Origin: Bugula neritina
Taxonomy: Eukaryota > Bryozoa > Gymnolaemata > Cheilostomatida > Bugulidae
Length of the DNA: 64,000 nt
Reading direction: 5' to 3'
Assembly (NCBI GenBank): GCA_964035545.1
Contig: OZ037767.1
Span: 30,122,128-30,186,127, forward strand
In this document: positions 11,465 to 24,700 of the stretch, piece by piece
Layout: every line of letters starts with the position of its first letter
Position numbering within the stretch: position 1 is the stretch's first letter
Notes under the pieces: generated by a model
Databases searched by the model: none
The model's input: only the letters and a program-made list of their open reading frames with translations
Told to the model about the DNA's origin: nothing
Made by a program: the position numbers and the translations under genes

Positions 11465-14400
11465 TCAAGAGGGCAGAACTGGTGGAAGGAGATAGAACTT
11501 CTTCCTTAAACTTGATTGAAAACAAGGCATTTGTTTTACTATCACTTTCTTTCGAGGCTACAAACAACAACAAATCACTGCACTGAGTTTTATTTCCAAT
11601 CAATATTGCTAGTACCACACGTGGACGTTTGTAGCACACACATATGGGTACTACAAACTAGAATAAAACACTGGCAACCTGTACTCCATAGAAAATGTAT
11701 ATTATACATATAAAATATATATTATTAGCCAGAAGCAAAGGTTAGTTGACTTTAGTCAATCTGATGATGAATGTAGATAAAAGGATACCACTTTTTCCAG
11801 CACCTAAGGCTACTAATATTACACCTCAGGCTACTAATATTACACCTAACGCTATTAGGATGCTACTTAGAAGTGAAAGATCCCTATAGGTTAGCAAACA
11901 CCAAGTCTAAGTCCACCATCAACACAGAAACACACAAACTGCAGTCAGTGTCACAACTCACCTCTCCATCTGGAGTTGCTCTCCCTTTCTTCATAGCGAC
12001 TGTCAGTTGCACCTGAGTGAGGAGATCGAGCAGGTGGGCGCTGTAGTACTTGTTGCTGTGAGCCTCCTTCAACTCTGTCAACAGCTTCTGTATAAACCAT
12101 GAGCCTTCCCCGTTCTTCACTCTGTATGACTTGTAGCCTGTACGAGGTGTTCAAGTAGTATAATATACTTGTGATGTGTTCAAGTAGTATATACATGTGA
12201 GGTGTTCAAGTAGTATATACATATGATGTGTTCAAGTAGTACATACAAGTGATGTGTTCAAGTAGTATATACAAGTGATGTGTTCAAGTAGTATATACAA
12301 GTGATGTGTTCAAGTAGTATATACATGTGATGTGTCCAAGTAGTATATACATATGATGTGTTCAAGTAGTATATACATACGAGGTATTCAAGTAGTATAT
12401 ACATATGATGTGTTCAAGTAGTATATATATATGATGTGTTCAAGTAGTATATACATGTGATGTGTTCAAGTAGTATATACATATGATGTGTTCAAGTAGT
12501 ATATACATGTGATGTGTTCAAGTAGTATATACATATGATGTGTTCAAGTAGTATATACATACGAGGTATTCAAGTAGTATATACATATGATGTGTTCAAG
12601 TAGTATATATATATATGATGTGTTCAAGTAGTATACATATGATGTGTTCAAGTAGTATATACAGGAAGTAGGAAGAAGCTCACACCTTACCTTTAACAGA
12701 GGCGAATGCTGTGAGCATATCGGCAGCATCAGGCAGCCCGGTGTCTATGGGGCTACCATCACTGTCAACCTCGCTGTCTTCATCATTGGGCAAACAGTTT
12801 CCGGCAGTAGGAGATAGGGCATCAGCCGCTACTTCATCTACACTGTTGTCAATACGGCCTTGACACGCCTGAATGATGAATACTTTTGGACGACCTAAAA
12901 TAATAACGCTGGTTTAGAGACAACTGTGGCTTGTATTAAGACAAGGGCACATGTTACATGCATTATACATAATACTGACGTTATACGTACAACATGTATA
13001 GTATATAATATGAGCATAAATAAGTATCACCTGGCAGGCAGTTACTGAACTTCTTAGCGATTTCATCGTATGGAATAACATCTGGCTGGTCACAGTTTGC
13101 TTTGCAGTATGCGTGGACTCCATTTTCATCTCCATGAGACAAGACAAAGAGGAAAAAGCTGCTGTAATTCTCGGGATGTGTCGTTAATTTGGTAACCAAA
13201 GAGTTCAAATAACTGTTGAATTCACCAATGTTTAGGTTTTCTCTGGGATCTTCCACGGTGTAATGAGCAGCAAAATCTGGTCTTCTAAATAAATGCACAA
13301 TTCCTTTTTGATCTTCTTTGGTGCCTATAAAACAACACCACAGATATCAGACATGGTGATAAGACCAAGTGTTGGGGAATGTAGAGGTGGTTAGATCTGG
13401 TCTTACGCTAGGTTGGAGTGGAAACATAAGTAAGCAAAAGTCAGCACGATAAGCTTTTAACAACTTATCAGCCGCGGGATGACAGAGGCAGCATTTCACC
13501 AAAACAACCAGACATTGATTGCATGTGCAGCCAACCCTCACCTAGTCTGTAGCGAGGGTCCTCTTCATCAGTGAAGTTGTTGATGACGGCTACTAAGCCC
13601 TTTAGGTTTTCTTCAAACAAGTAATAGTCCTTTCCATAATGTTGTCTGCTTGGATTGGTGTCGGGGAAGACTGACTCGGCGCTGTCAGCGCGACCTTGAC
13701 TCGACATCCTCCGTCTCTTGTGGTCAGGTGAATAAAACTCTACATAGAACACAGCTACATAATTAAACTCACTGAAACTAGTAGAACAAAGGCTATATCT
13801 AATAAACTCAATCTACTAAAATGTATGATCATACAGGTGCACTGTTTACAGAAAATACCAGATTCAAAGAATAACACAGCAACTAGCATATTGCTGAGAG
13901 CGTATAATAAAAAACAGTAAAAATAATTAAAGAAAAAATAAAAAGTTAAAACACATTCAACATGTATTATATTAGAAATCGGACAGTAAAAATAGAAAAT
14001 TGGTTTATGAAGGCCCATTGTACAGTTGCAGTCATGTATAAGAGAGATAGTCATGTATAAGAGACAGTTATGTATAAGAGACAGTCATGTATAAGAGACA
14101 GTTTTGTATAAGAGAGAGTTATGTATAAGAGACAGTGATGTATAAGAGAGAGTTATGTATAAGAGACAGTTATGTATAAGAGACAGTGATGTATAAGAGA
14201 CAGTGATGTATAAGAGACAGTCATGTATAACAGACAGTCATGTATAAGAGACAGTCGTGTATAAGAGAGATAGTCATGTATAAGAGAGAGTTATGTATAA
14301 GAGACAGTGATGTATAAGAGACAGTTATGTATAAGAGACAGTCATGTATAAGAGACAGTCATGTATAACAGACAGTCATGTATAAGAGACAGTCGTGTAT

Positions 14401-15721
14401 AAGAGAGATAGTCATGTATAAGAGACAGTTATGTATAAGAGACAGTCATGTATAAGAGACAGTTATGTATAAGAGAGACACATAGCACTACAATAGAGCA
14501 CATAACTACCAAGCAATACACACCAGATGGAGTTGGAGATTTGAGACCGTATCCAGAGTGACCATGGGTCGACTGAACTGGGAGATTGTCTGGACGTACA
14601 AACTGTGAAGCTGAAAACGTGAGACAACTTGTTTATATTGACTGTTGAGTACATTGATTATTTGATTATATTGATTATTTGGTTATATAGTTTGTTTCAA
14701 AGTAAAACTGTAAAACCACAATTTCATTGTATAGCAAGGCACATGGGAGCAAAAAATCTGTAACAGATACTTAAAAAAATGCCATATAAAGGTTTCGTAT
14801 GAATGTAAATAATAAACAACTTTAGCAGCAAACCAAAGGCAAGAGGTTCTTGTATATACTTTACTGACTTGTGCACTTGGTGAACTCTAAATCATCTCTA
14901 CTTATAGCCTTATCACATTACACCATATTGTATAGTACAGAGTAAACAAGTCTCAAGTTTATTGTGTAATATTATTTATAGCTTTCTTGGCTGCGTGACA
15001 AGACTCTATGAGTGACAAGGACAAAGGGCTGTTTCACTGTAGAATGAATAACCTTGATTGTTGTGCTGAGCCTCATGCTGGTCTATTATTTCCTGAATAT
15101 GGCTGGATACATCAGTCAGGTCAGCCTCTGTCAGAAGTTCCAGCAGAAATCCGTAGTCGGTGACGGTGATGTCTCCCTTTCGCATCATCTCGTCAAATAG
15201 CCTTAGAGGTTTATTGTTGATATCTTGAATGACCCTCCTGCCATATCCTAGATTGTGATAGCACACAGTGACATCAACTTGGGTAAACAAAGCTAGTCAC
15301 TAGGGGTACAGTGAAGGTTCAGTCCACTGAACTCACATAATTCCCTTTATTTTCTGATAAGATGCGCCTCAGATTTATATATGTTCAATAATTGACTAAT
15401 CGCTGCTGCTGTGGATAAGGCTGATGAATAATTTACTTACAGTTTAAATTCACACTTTTAGGCCTACCTAATAATGCAAAGGCTGCTATTTCCTAGAAAG
15501 TACTACAGTATTACCACTAAACAGGGACAGCTGAACACCGAGAAGAGAAATCAAACTGATACAGGTCTTGGGAGAAGAGATGATCCAGTTGTCAACTTAC
15601 CACGCTCTCTCATAGTTTGCAGGTTACGACAAATGACTTCTACAAGGTCAGAGGTGAGATCTGCACTAAGACACTTTTGTATTTTAGCAGCTAAAGTTGA
15701 CGGACCTCTGTTGACAGCCAT
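11465..15721 (-). CDS. Initiator-type caspase with an N-terminal death-effector-like domain
   Basis: Eight exons in transcript order: 15601-15721, 15053-15277, 14524-14610, 13542-13739, 13031-13324, 12691-12894, 11962-12137, 11465-11557. They sum to 1398 nt, 465 aa, with consistent phases. Caspases are cysteine proteases of apoptosis and immunity, cutting after aspartate. Residues 1-115 form a death-fold domain; LFDEMMRKGDIT and LLELLTEADL resemble the second half of a DED. The p20 part has catalytic His274 in FVLSHGDENG and Cys319 in FIIQACQG, the pentapeptide of caspase-8 rather than QACRG. A linker rich in Asp (VDEVAAD, DSEVDSDG) offers cleavage sites before p10, recognised by GEGSWFIQKL and a C-terminus KQMPCFQSSLRKKFYL. 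Only one DED is visible, unlike vertebrate caspase-8/10. Orthology to a named caspase is not claimed. Confidence 0.92.
12150..12662 (-). repeat. Minisatellite in caspase intron 6
   Basis: About 20 copies of a roughly 25-bp unit (core GTGTTCAAGTAGTATATACA on the plus strand) fill nearly all of the intron between exons 6 and 7. Copies differ mainly in CATATGA versus CATGTGA or CAAGTGA. The array ends within about 15 nt of the exon 7 acceptor. Confidence 0.95.
14030..14477 (+). repeat. Minisatellite in caspase intron 3
   Basis: Tandem units of about 16-20 bp with core TGTATAAGAGACAGT, roughly 27 copies, with occasional GAGAGA variants. The array lies between exons 3 and 4. Confidence 0.95.
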
Positions 15722-16639
15722 CGCTGATCACAAAAATCCTATAAAAATATAATACAAATAATATAATAATAATAATATAATATAATACAAATCAACAAGT
15801 GGATGTCTGGGACACTTTGATAGAACTACAGTATGTAAACAGAGAGTAGAATCTGGCTATTCATAGATGCATACTAGGGTTAGTTATCTATCTTGGCAAA
15901 AATAATGTGAAAAAGGGAAAACTATACACACAGTTGCCTAAAAATAGCATAGTATTGCCAATCTGTGCAGTGTGACACGTGTAGTACTATGTGTGTAGTG
16001 CAAGTGATTGATCAACATGACATTCGCTGCGTTTCCCAAGTTTCACATCATGCTAATGGATGCTCGTAGGATGAATTTATAGTTGTGGTTTCAATCGATC
16101 CAGCTGTTTCCAAACATTGAACAAAAAATCCATTTGCATAATCTGAAACTTAAAAAACGCTAGTTGGGACACAAAGCCTTTATTATAGTTCTATAAAATT
16201 AATTTCTCTGAAAGGCTCAATTTTTTAAAAGTTGAAGATGTTTAACTACTACTATACATTACACATCTGCATTTCACTCATTCTACTGTATATTTTTTAA
16301 AGAAATATATCTGCATTTTTCTAAACTAGCAAACTGTTTCGATTCATCCGATTGCCTAGCACAGAAATGCTGTTAATGACTAATGAGAGTAAATCTTTAT
16401 AAATATATCATTTAAATTAATGAAACTTAGCTTACAGTTGCTGTCTTATAATTGAGACAGTCAGTACAACTAAAACAATAGTAATTAATAAATGCCAGTC
16501 ATTACTACAGTAACCTGCTTGAGCTTCAACTCGAACTAGTACTAGGTCTAGTCGTATTACTATTAGTAGTAGTACTACTACTACTAGTACTAGTTGTACT
16601 AGTGAGATTAATAATTATAACTCACTCACTCACGCAAGT

Positions 16640-16842
16640 TTATAGTCGCTATCCCTGTGAGAAACCCCTGATGGAAATGGTTTTTGTTAGAACGGGCTAA
16701 GGACTTTGTTCAGATGAGGCACAGGAGCAATTATGACTGGATGCTCTTCCTAACATCACCAATGGCCTTTGTTGTGGTTTGAACCCATGACTTCGTGTTC
16801 ACAAAGCAAACACTCTAACCCCTAGATCAGGGCTGCTTCCTG
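16640..16842 (-). mobile_element. tRNA-derived SINE
   Basis: On the minus strand the element begins near 16840 with GCAGCCCTGATCTAGGGGTT, a degenerate Pol III A box, followed about 50 nt later by GGGTTCAAACC, a good B box (16786-16796). The spacing and flanking CATGGGTTC are typical of a tRNA-like SINE head. The body continues through GTTAGGAAGAGCATCCAG, a phrase seen in many metazoan tRNA SINEs. The surrounding DNA is AT simple repeat, so this block stands out by composition. The tail is not clearly delimited. Confidence 0.75.
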
Positions 16843-18389
16843 AGATTAATAATTTAATAACTACAAGTATAACATCATCAATATCATTATGACTAACAGT
16901 AACTACAAGTACAACTACAAGTATTAACTATTAGCATAACTGATAACTAATAGTAATAAACTATAAGCTAACTATAAGTATAACAAATATTATAAGTATA
17001 ACTTAAACTATAGTATAAGTTATATTAATATTATTATTAATATTATTATTATTTTAAGAGTATAACTAATAAACTATAAGTATAACTATAAGTATAAGTA
17101 AAACTATAATTATAATCTACGCATAATCATTAAGATTATTATTAATCCTAATTATAATTATTGTTTAATAAGTTTAACTTTATTTAATAAGTATAGTATT
17201 ACTTTACAGTTTACTATTACTATTAAGTATTAGTATTACTACTAGTATGCTGTAACTCAGTAACTGTAAGACTAAGAGTAAGTGTTAGTGTATACTGTAT
17301 ACAGTTACACTATGACTATAGTGATACTGTTAGTCTATAACACTAACAGTATAACTATAAGTATATTAATAAAATAATATTATTACTATATTACTAGTAT
17401 TACTATAACTATTAGTATTAGTCTAAGTATTAGTATTTTATTAGTAATACTAATACTAATAGTAATAGTATTACTATTACTAATACTATTACTATTACAG
17501 TATTACTATTAGTATTAGTATTACTATTAGTATTACTATTAGTATTACTATTAGTATTACATAATGATAATATCATTACTATTAGACTTAGTATTACCTC
17601 TCTCTCTGATTACCTCTCTTACAATTTTTATTAAGCTAAATAACTAAAAATCTAACTTAACTACTATAAATACAAGTATAACTGTAACACTCACAGTAAC
17701 ATACACCTCACGATAACTAATTACCTTATAAGTTATAACTTATTACTGAATTAGCCGCCACGGCTTGCCCTTTCACCAGGTAGCAGAAGTTTGATACAAT
17801 CAATAATTAGTGCTCAACTATGTAAACATGCTTGATTGGCCACTGAACACTGTAATGCGTCAATTTATTGGTCAGAACTTTAGTATAACCTAAAGTTCTA
17901 TAAATTGTTACAGCAAATGTATTAAAAAGCAGTAATTGCTACGCCCTCAAATTCTAATGTTGAGTTGATGAAAGTTGGGCTACAGCATTGCAAAGTTTTC
18001 CGGTTTCCCAACGATAAAGTCATACAACATTTTGTATCTCCAAGCTTTGGAACTGGTGCGTAAAACTAAAGCGATATGATTAATATTAATATTATTAATT
18101 AATTATAAGTATAACAATTAAATTTAATTTTATACTACTTAAAGCCTAAGCAAAGTTATATTAAGGATATAGTAAATACCGGTGTTTATATAGTCAGACA
18201 GTAACTGTTTGAGTACTACAGCAATATTTAAAGTTGTAGTAAATCAGAATGATTTTCATGACATTGACTGACAGTAAAAGTAAATCGCTAACTTCTGGTC
18301 TAAACCAAAACTGTAAACAATAACACTAAATAGTAAAAGCAAAACTGTAAAACTAAAAGTAAAAGCAAAAGATTGAGGAGCATGAACAT

Positions 18390-18462
18390 GTGATTACTAT
18401 TACTATTAGTATTACTATTAGTATTACTATTAGTATTAGTATTAGTATTATTAATATTATGA
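18390..18462 (+). repeat. TATTAGTATTAC simple repeat
   Basis: Runs of a 12-bp unit (ACTATTAGTATT) similar to those at 17400-17560. It lies about 300 bp upstream of the ARHGAP1 start codon. Confidence 0.85.
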
Positions 18463-18765
18463 TTGTGATCATACTGATGACAGTGATGACTTATGAGTGA
18501 TCTATGGTACTCATACTGACACTGTAACACTAACTATAGCTGATGGTGATAGTTATTACTCATAGTGATAGTCAGCTGCACTATCATAAGTATGGCTATG
18601 AGTATACTATTTTTGCAATACTTTGTTAGCATTTTTCAACATGTTTGGTCAGATCTATTTTCTCCTTGTTGGTAAAATCATTTGATTGGTTACGATTTTC
18701 AAAGTTTATTTTAGAGCAAGACAGTTGTGAATAACTATGCTTAAGTTATCTTAGCGAATCTAAGC

Positions 18766-21700
18766 ATGGCAGGTCAAACAAAAATTCCACTTTCTCAGGG
18801 TATGTTGCCATTGTATAAGAGTTTATCCAATTATTTTATGTGCTGTTTGTGATGCTTCTAACTTATTATGTTTAGTATGTATTATTATATGAATGTTGTG
18901 CATAGAACTTGTTAACTGATTGTGTAATACAGAGAGAGTGAAAAACGGTATATACACAAAACATTAGCTGTATTTGAAAGCTTTACTTTCTTGTTTCTAC
19001 ACTAGTAATTTGTATGAATGATAGTTGTTAACTTAATAAGCATTTTTTGTGTATAAGTATACCAGATTATAATGATGTATGCACAGGTTATACTATTTGG
19101 TTGCTGTTCACTTGTAGATCTTGCTGAGATGAGCTTTGACCAGAGTAGTTATAGAAATCAGACATCGTTTGATGAGCCTCAACTTGAGTTTGATGAAGAG
19201 TCACTTAACATTGGAGATCGACTTGAAGGTACGAGTATGACTCTGTATGTATATGATCTGTATAGAGTGCTACTCTGTATGTATATGATCGGTGTAGAGT
19301 ACAACTCTGTACATATATGATCGGTGTAGAGTACAACACATTGAGTATTCCACTTACAGATGTTCACTTTGAAGAAGACAGTGATGAGCTGCTGGAGCCT
19401 GGTGAACTGGATTTAGATGATGACTTTGAGGCGGAGCTTGGCTCTGCTGCCACTGTAAGTCCCTCCCCTTTGGTCCATCATTTAGCTAATGAGATGTTAC
19501 AGCTGATTGTCTTAGGCCTTTAGCTTGCAGGCAGAAAGTTTGATAACAAAAATTGACATTTGAACTATGAGTCTATATTATTCAATAAGTGTTTACTTCT
19601 GTGCAGTTTTATATACAAAGTGTGGGAGCAAGGAAAGCTAGAGCTATTTTCTCTTCTACTGCTTCACAAAGAATCATACAGTTCTATGCTCACCTATCTC
19701 TGTGCTGTGCTGTAGCGGGAGGGGGTACAGTTCTATGCTCACCTATCTCTGTGCTGTGCTGTGCTGTGCTGTGCTGTGCTGTGCTGTAGCGGATACAGTT
19801 GTGTGTATGCTCACCTATGTCTGCTCTGTGCTGTAGTGGGAGGGGGTACAGTTGTGTGTGTTATATGCTGTTTATGCTGTAGGTGAATGCAGAAGAGATG
19901 ACAGAAAGTGAATACCACGACATTGCCAAGTACGGAGTCATAGAACTAGCAGGTATGACCTATTCAGCTACAGATTTTGCCCTCCCGTGGCTATATATCT
20001 CTGATGAGAACTCGTGTAGGATGAGTGCATGTCTTGACAGCAATGCTGATACACTGGGGTCACTGAGGTCACAGAGGCTGCCAGTATGAAGCTCAAGCTT
20101 TCAATGAGCGGACTTCGAGTTCCACTTTTGATTTGTTAAGGTTCCCCCCAAGCTAGTAATATCTCTATCCACCCCTTCTGGGGAGAATTCATCACTGGAT
20201 GCAGTTGCCGGAGTATTTTTGAACTTGATTTCCTGAAAACAGATCTTATTGCTGTGTGTCCACCTACTTGTTGCTCAGTGGTGAGGGGGGGTGTTCCACT
20301 ACCCTCAGTTGTTGCCGTGTGGTGTTGCTGCCAACCAGCTATGTGCAGGTAGTACTGAATGACCTGGTTACCTGCAGCAGTCTACTTTCACCACTACAGA
20401 TATTCACTAATATAGCATTCAGATTTTACTCCAACTTAAGTTACAGTCTCGTTTTTCTGCAGTGCAGTTTCCTGGGGCCAGAGTTGTGGTCCTCTAATCT
20501 CACTGTTTTCTTTTTGCAAGCCTTTTCACTAGTCTTTACTACAGTTTATTTACCAATATTTTGCCACATATCATGTATATCGCTTGCCTCTACCTTTGCT
20601 ATCCCTCCCAGTGCTTTCAAAATTCAAACCGTCCATGTTGTTAGATGTATGGGGAATAAAAGGATAGCCCCCTCCCCCCCTTCCACCATTAGAGACTAGT
20701 CACGATGAGTGAGAGTGTGAGGGAAGTAACCCACTAAGATATATTAAGTTTCTTACAAGTAGAACAATCTGCTCAGTTAGTTTCTTTAGTCGTATAGCCT
20801 GAGGCCATAGTTTTATGCTAATTGTCATTAAGTTTTTAATTGAATTTCATCATTGCTGTTGAACTGGTGCAAAGCTTCATTCCTGCGTCTATATATTGTA
20901 GGATTTGCTGCTCCATCTGGTAAAAAGTATGCTTCATTATAAGTTTCATTCATTTGCGCATGAAAACCGTTATAGGAAGCAACAAGCATGCATTATATTG
21001 AAATAATAAACATATAAGTTTCTCTAATGCTGCGTTAATTTCTAAGTAACAGAATCCATCATATTTATAAATTTGGTAAGCATAGTGCATCTCCAACCAG
21101 CTGAATAAGTAGTATATTACTATATTACTATATTACTATATTACAATATTACTATATTACTATATTACTATATCACTTGGTAGGCTGGGCTTTAATTATT
21201 AGTGGAAAGGAGTTTACTTGCCCGCCTTATACCTGTGTACTTGTCAGGGAGCACAAGCTATTTATACTATAGCTTTATCAAATATACGCATCTCAGTTTA
21301 TCACTCTATTCTCTTTGATAAGAGATATTTTTACAACATTTGAGTTAGCAATTCCTAGCTTATCTTTTGCTTCAAGAGATTGTAAAGATTAGTTTTATCA
21401 AAGACCTGGGCTTTTAGAGTTGTCTCCCATCACATGCAGTGAATTTGTCATAACCGCTGCCGACAGCGGTACCACAGCTAGTTACAACTTGCTGCCATCA
21501 ATACTTATAGTTATAGTCTCAGTGTATGTTCAGCAGGAGATGATTCTTGTGGTAGAAAGGTCGTGGTATTCTCGGCTTGTAAGCTGCCTCCTCATGGTAT
21601 TATTGATCACAAGAAGTTACTGGGGTGAGTGACCTTTAGATGACCTTCTTAACGCTGACACGACCTCTCTGTATTGTGTAAGCTGTAGCAGAGTGACCAT

Positions 21701-24700
21701 CCGCTGGGGGTTGGCTCTACTCGTTGAGTTTAAGTGACTGAACACTCTGTAATATATCAGTCTTTAGCAAACAGCCAAAGCAAAACTTACTATTGGTTGA
21801 TTTTAATTTATATCATTTGTCATGGAAAACCTTTTGCCTTTATTAAATCACTGGATAGTTATTTAACAAAGCGTTAGTGTAAAATAACTATACTGAGTAT
21901 GGAAGACTAGGACATTGAAAGAGCTGTAATTTAAGCTTGTATAATGCATTTTATGAAATGCTGAGTGGTAGTGAATACAGTGAATAAAGCTTTTACTTCC
22001 TTCTAATAATTAAGTTTAAGTTGTGTCTTGACCTTAAGCTAACCTCTTTATCACTGCTGCATTGTATTCCACTGACTGTATGCAACAATTCTCAACTGCA
22101 TATAATTATCCTCCCTTTGGCCATTTTATATACAAAGTTTTATCTTCAGTTTTGTTTTATTTAACAAGGAAGTTCTTTATAGAAAGCAGCTAGTAGCTTG
22201 AAAATGTTAATAAAATAAAAGTTAGTTTGCCATGCCTTTACTTTTACTTTTAACATATTATACTGTACATATGATATACTGTATATACGATATACTATAT
22301 ACATGATATATAGTATACATGATATACAGTATACATGATATACAGTATACATGATATACAGTATATATGATATACTGTATATACTGTACACACGATATAT
22401 TGTAGATATGATATACAGTATATACGATATACTGTATACATGATATACGATATATACTGTATACTGTAGGTATCTAAAGCACACACTAGACCAGTACGTA
22501 GAGAATGACTACACCCTCGTCTACTTCCACTATGGACTGAGTAAGAGAAACAAACCCTCCTACAACTGGCTGCTTCAGGCCTACAGGGAGTTTGACCGAA
22601 AGTGAGTCGTACTTTAGTTGTGAGTCTGTGTCTACCTGAGACACACCTCTGGCCACACCTCAGACACACCTCAGTTACCTTGGTAGCAGTCCTAGCAGCT
22701 GATAACTGGTGTATCGTGGTGTATTTGGTGCATGTGTACTATAACATACCTCAAAGTTATTCAATATAATATATAATTTATATACATTGTTATTTTTATG
22801 TGGACTTTTTCTCACAGTTTAGTAGAACATTATATTGTGGTGACGCAGAAATGAATTTTATCTCTCTGATCTTCACATTGTATTTCTGTGACTGACACTA
22901 CTGGTAAAGTCATCACTGAAAGATAAACAGCATGTTTTCCTGTTTTCACTAGTTGAACTCTTGGATACTTCTAACTGATGACTTGCTGTCAAACTGTTGG
23001 CGTATGTCCCAGTTTAGCCATGCTGAGGTTTCTGCTGACATCAGAAGTTGTCCTCTCTATGTTTCAGGTATAAAAAGAATATGAAGGCCCTGTACATCGT
23101 TCATCCAACTACTTTTATTAAAGTTTTGTGGAATATATTTAGACCATTCCTGAGGTAAGTGCTTTTCGCATTCTTCAACTCACCATTGTTTAGATACATG
23201 CATCTCATTACCTCAATCAAATATATTCTAATGTATAACACAATATATTTGTGGAATCATTCTATTAAACTATTTTTTGGGCTAAAATTTTATAAATACT
23301 CAATTATTTTTGTTTTATCTTTCAAGTTTGAAGGCTATTCGAGTTTATCATAAGATGCCCAAAGTTTGTTGACACTTTTACCAGCTTGTCTTATTTGGGC
23401 TGTTGATGTTCTAATATTTCCAACAGAATAAATCAATTTAGCTTTTTGAAATGCCAGTGTAGAGGTTTAGCATGTCATTTTGTGTGATACATTATGTATC
23501 CATGTGAAAGATTGTTTAGTACTGCTTAGTCTTTCTATTCATCTCTTCAACTTTCTTACCTCAGTGACAGCGTGCCACTCAGTCACTCACCTTCAAGATT
23601 CCCTTTCAGAACGTAAGAGCATGCAGTTAACTCCCCTATGCTCTTCACACAAACCTTTACCTAAAACCTCATTCCAGCTTTCACCCTCTGATTATAAAAA
23701 CTTATTGATTTTTTCCTCATAAAATAATTTCAACATCTGAGACTTGCCAGGAAAGAGTATTTAAATGACTTTTAAATGAAAAAAAAATCGGTCTGAAAAA
23801 TGAATTTGCTTAAATTTTGATTAGTAGTGTAACAATATGCTCCGGTTGCTAATAGCAACATTATATAATATAATATAATGTTGATAATAATCATATAATA
23901 TAGTGAATACAATTTTTGTACACTGAATTCTGAAAGGGTTTTTATTCACTTAGGAATATGTTATTTTAACAAATACCCAGTGCTGCTCCAACAGTATCCG
24001 TGGCCAACAAGTGTTTGATCATTTAAAATAGTTGTGTACCAAATGTACATAGTAGGGACAACTCCATGCCGTAAGCAACTGTAGATATATTCATCCATTA
24101 TTGCTGCAGTGGAAAATGTTATACTTGCTTTACATTCTATCTAATATACTGTGTGTTTTATAGGAATAGGTATGTACTGATTTATAGATCTCATTGTTGT
24201 AGAGCTTTATGTAGTGTATATTGTGTGTAGAACTCATTGCAGTATAGGTTTAGTGCGTATCTTGCGTGACTATTTGCATATCTTCACAGCTCACCCGTTT
24301 CTCACATCTTCTCAGTGTAGTATTTGTATCTAATAGTGCAGAGACTACACTGTATTGTAGTCAAGTCTATTACTGTGTGTTACTTTGTTGTATTTTGGAA
24401 ATTATAAGTTATATTTTATGTTTTATTCTGACAATTGGCTATTTTTTGTTGGATAGCTTAAGATTTGCTGATTCTAGCCAACAATTTATGATGTATTCCT
24501 CAGGAATATTTCTACAATGTAGGAAGATGGATTTATATAAACCCGTATATTATAACTGCACAACACAGTTCTATCCTTCCTAGTGCACACATTTATTTTA
24601 GGCAAATGCAGTAAATCTTAAGACTTCTTATGACAAAAAATACCAGCTGTGGCCTTCAATATTCATCTTGTGGTCTTCTTGGGTTTGAATGTTACTTTAA

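Larger units (their letters stand above)
15722..18765. other. Intergenic simple-sequence region between caspase and ARHGAP1
   Basis: Head-to-head intergenic space between the caspase and ARHGAP1 starts. 16539-16612 is a CTA/TAG-rich tract; 16880-17770 and 18390-18462 are long runs built from TATTAGTATTAC and ATAACTATAAGT-like units. A tRNA-derived SINE interrupts it. I see no gene. Confidence 0.7.

Noticed and set aside
11761-11790. CTGATGATGAATG resembling a hammerhead core
   Set aside because: No following stem II, GAAA or closing stem I.
20256-20699. 147-codon plus-strand frame in ARHGAP1 intron 4
   Set aside because: No recognisable domain, no orthologue-like features, lies within an intron of the same strand; probably chance or a decayed repeat.
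20902-20919. 18-nt AG|GATTTGCTGCTCCATCTG|GTAAAA candidate microexon in ARHGAP1 intron 4
   Set aside because: It would be in frame, but exon 4 joins exon 5 directly with a perfect family match ([16 protein letters not shown]), so nothing is missing.
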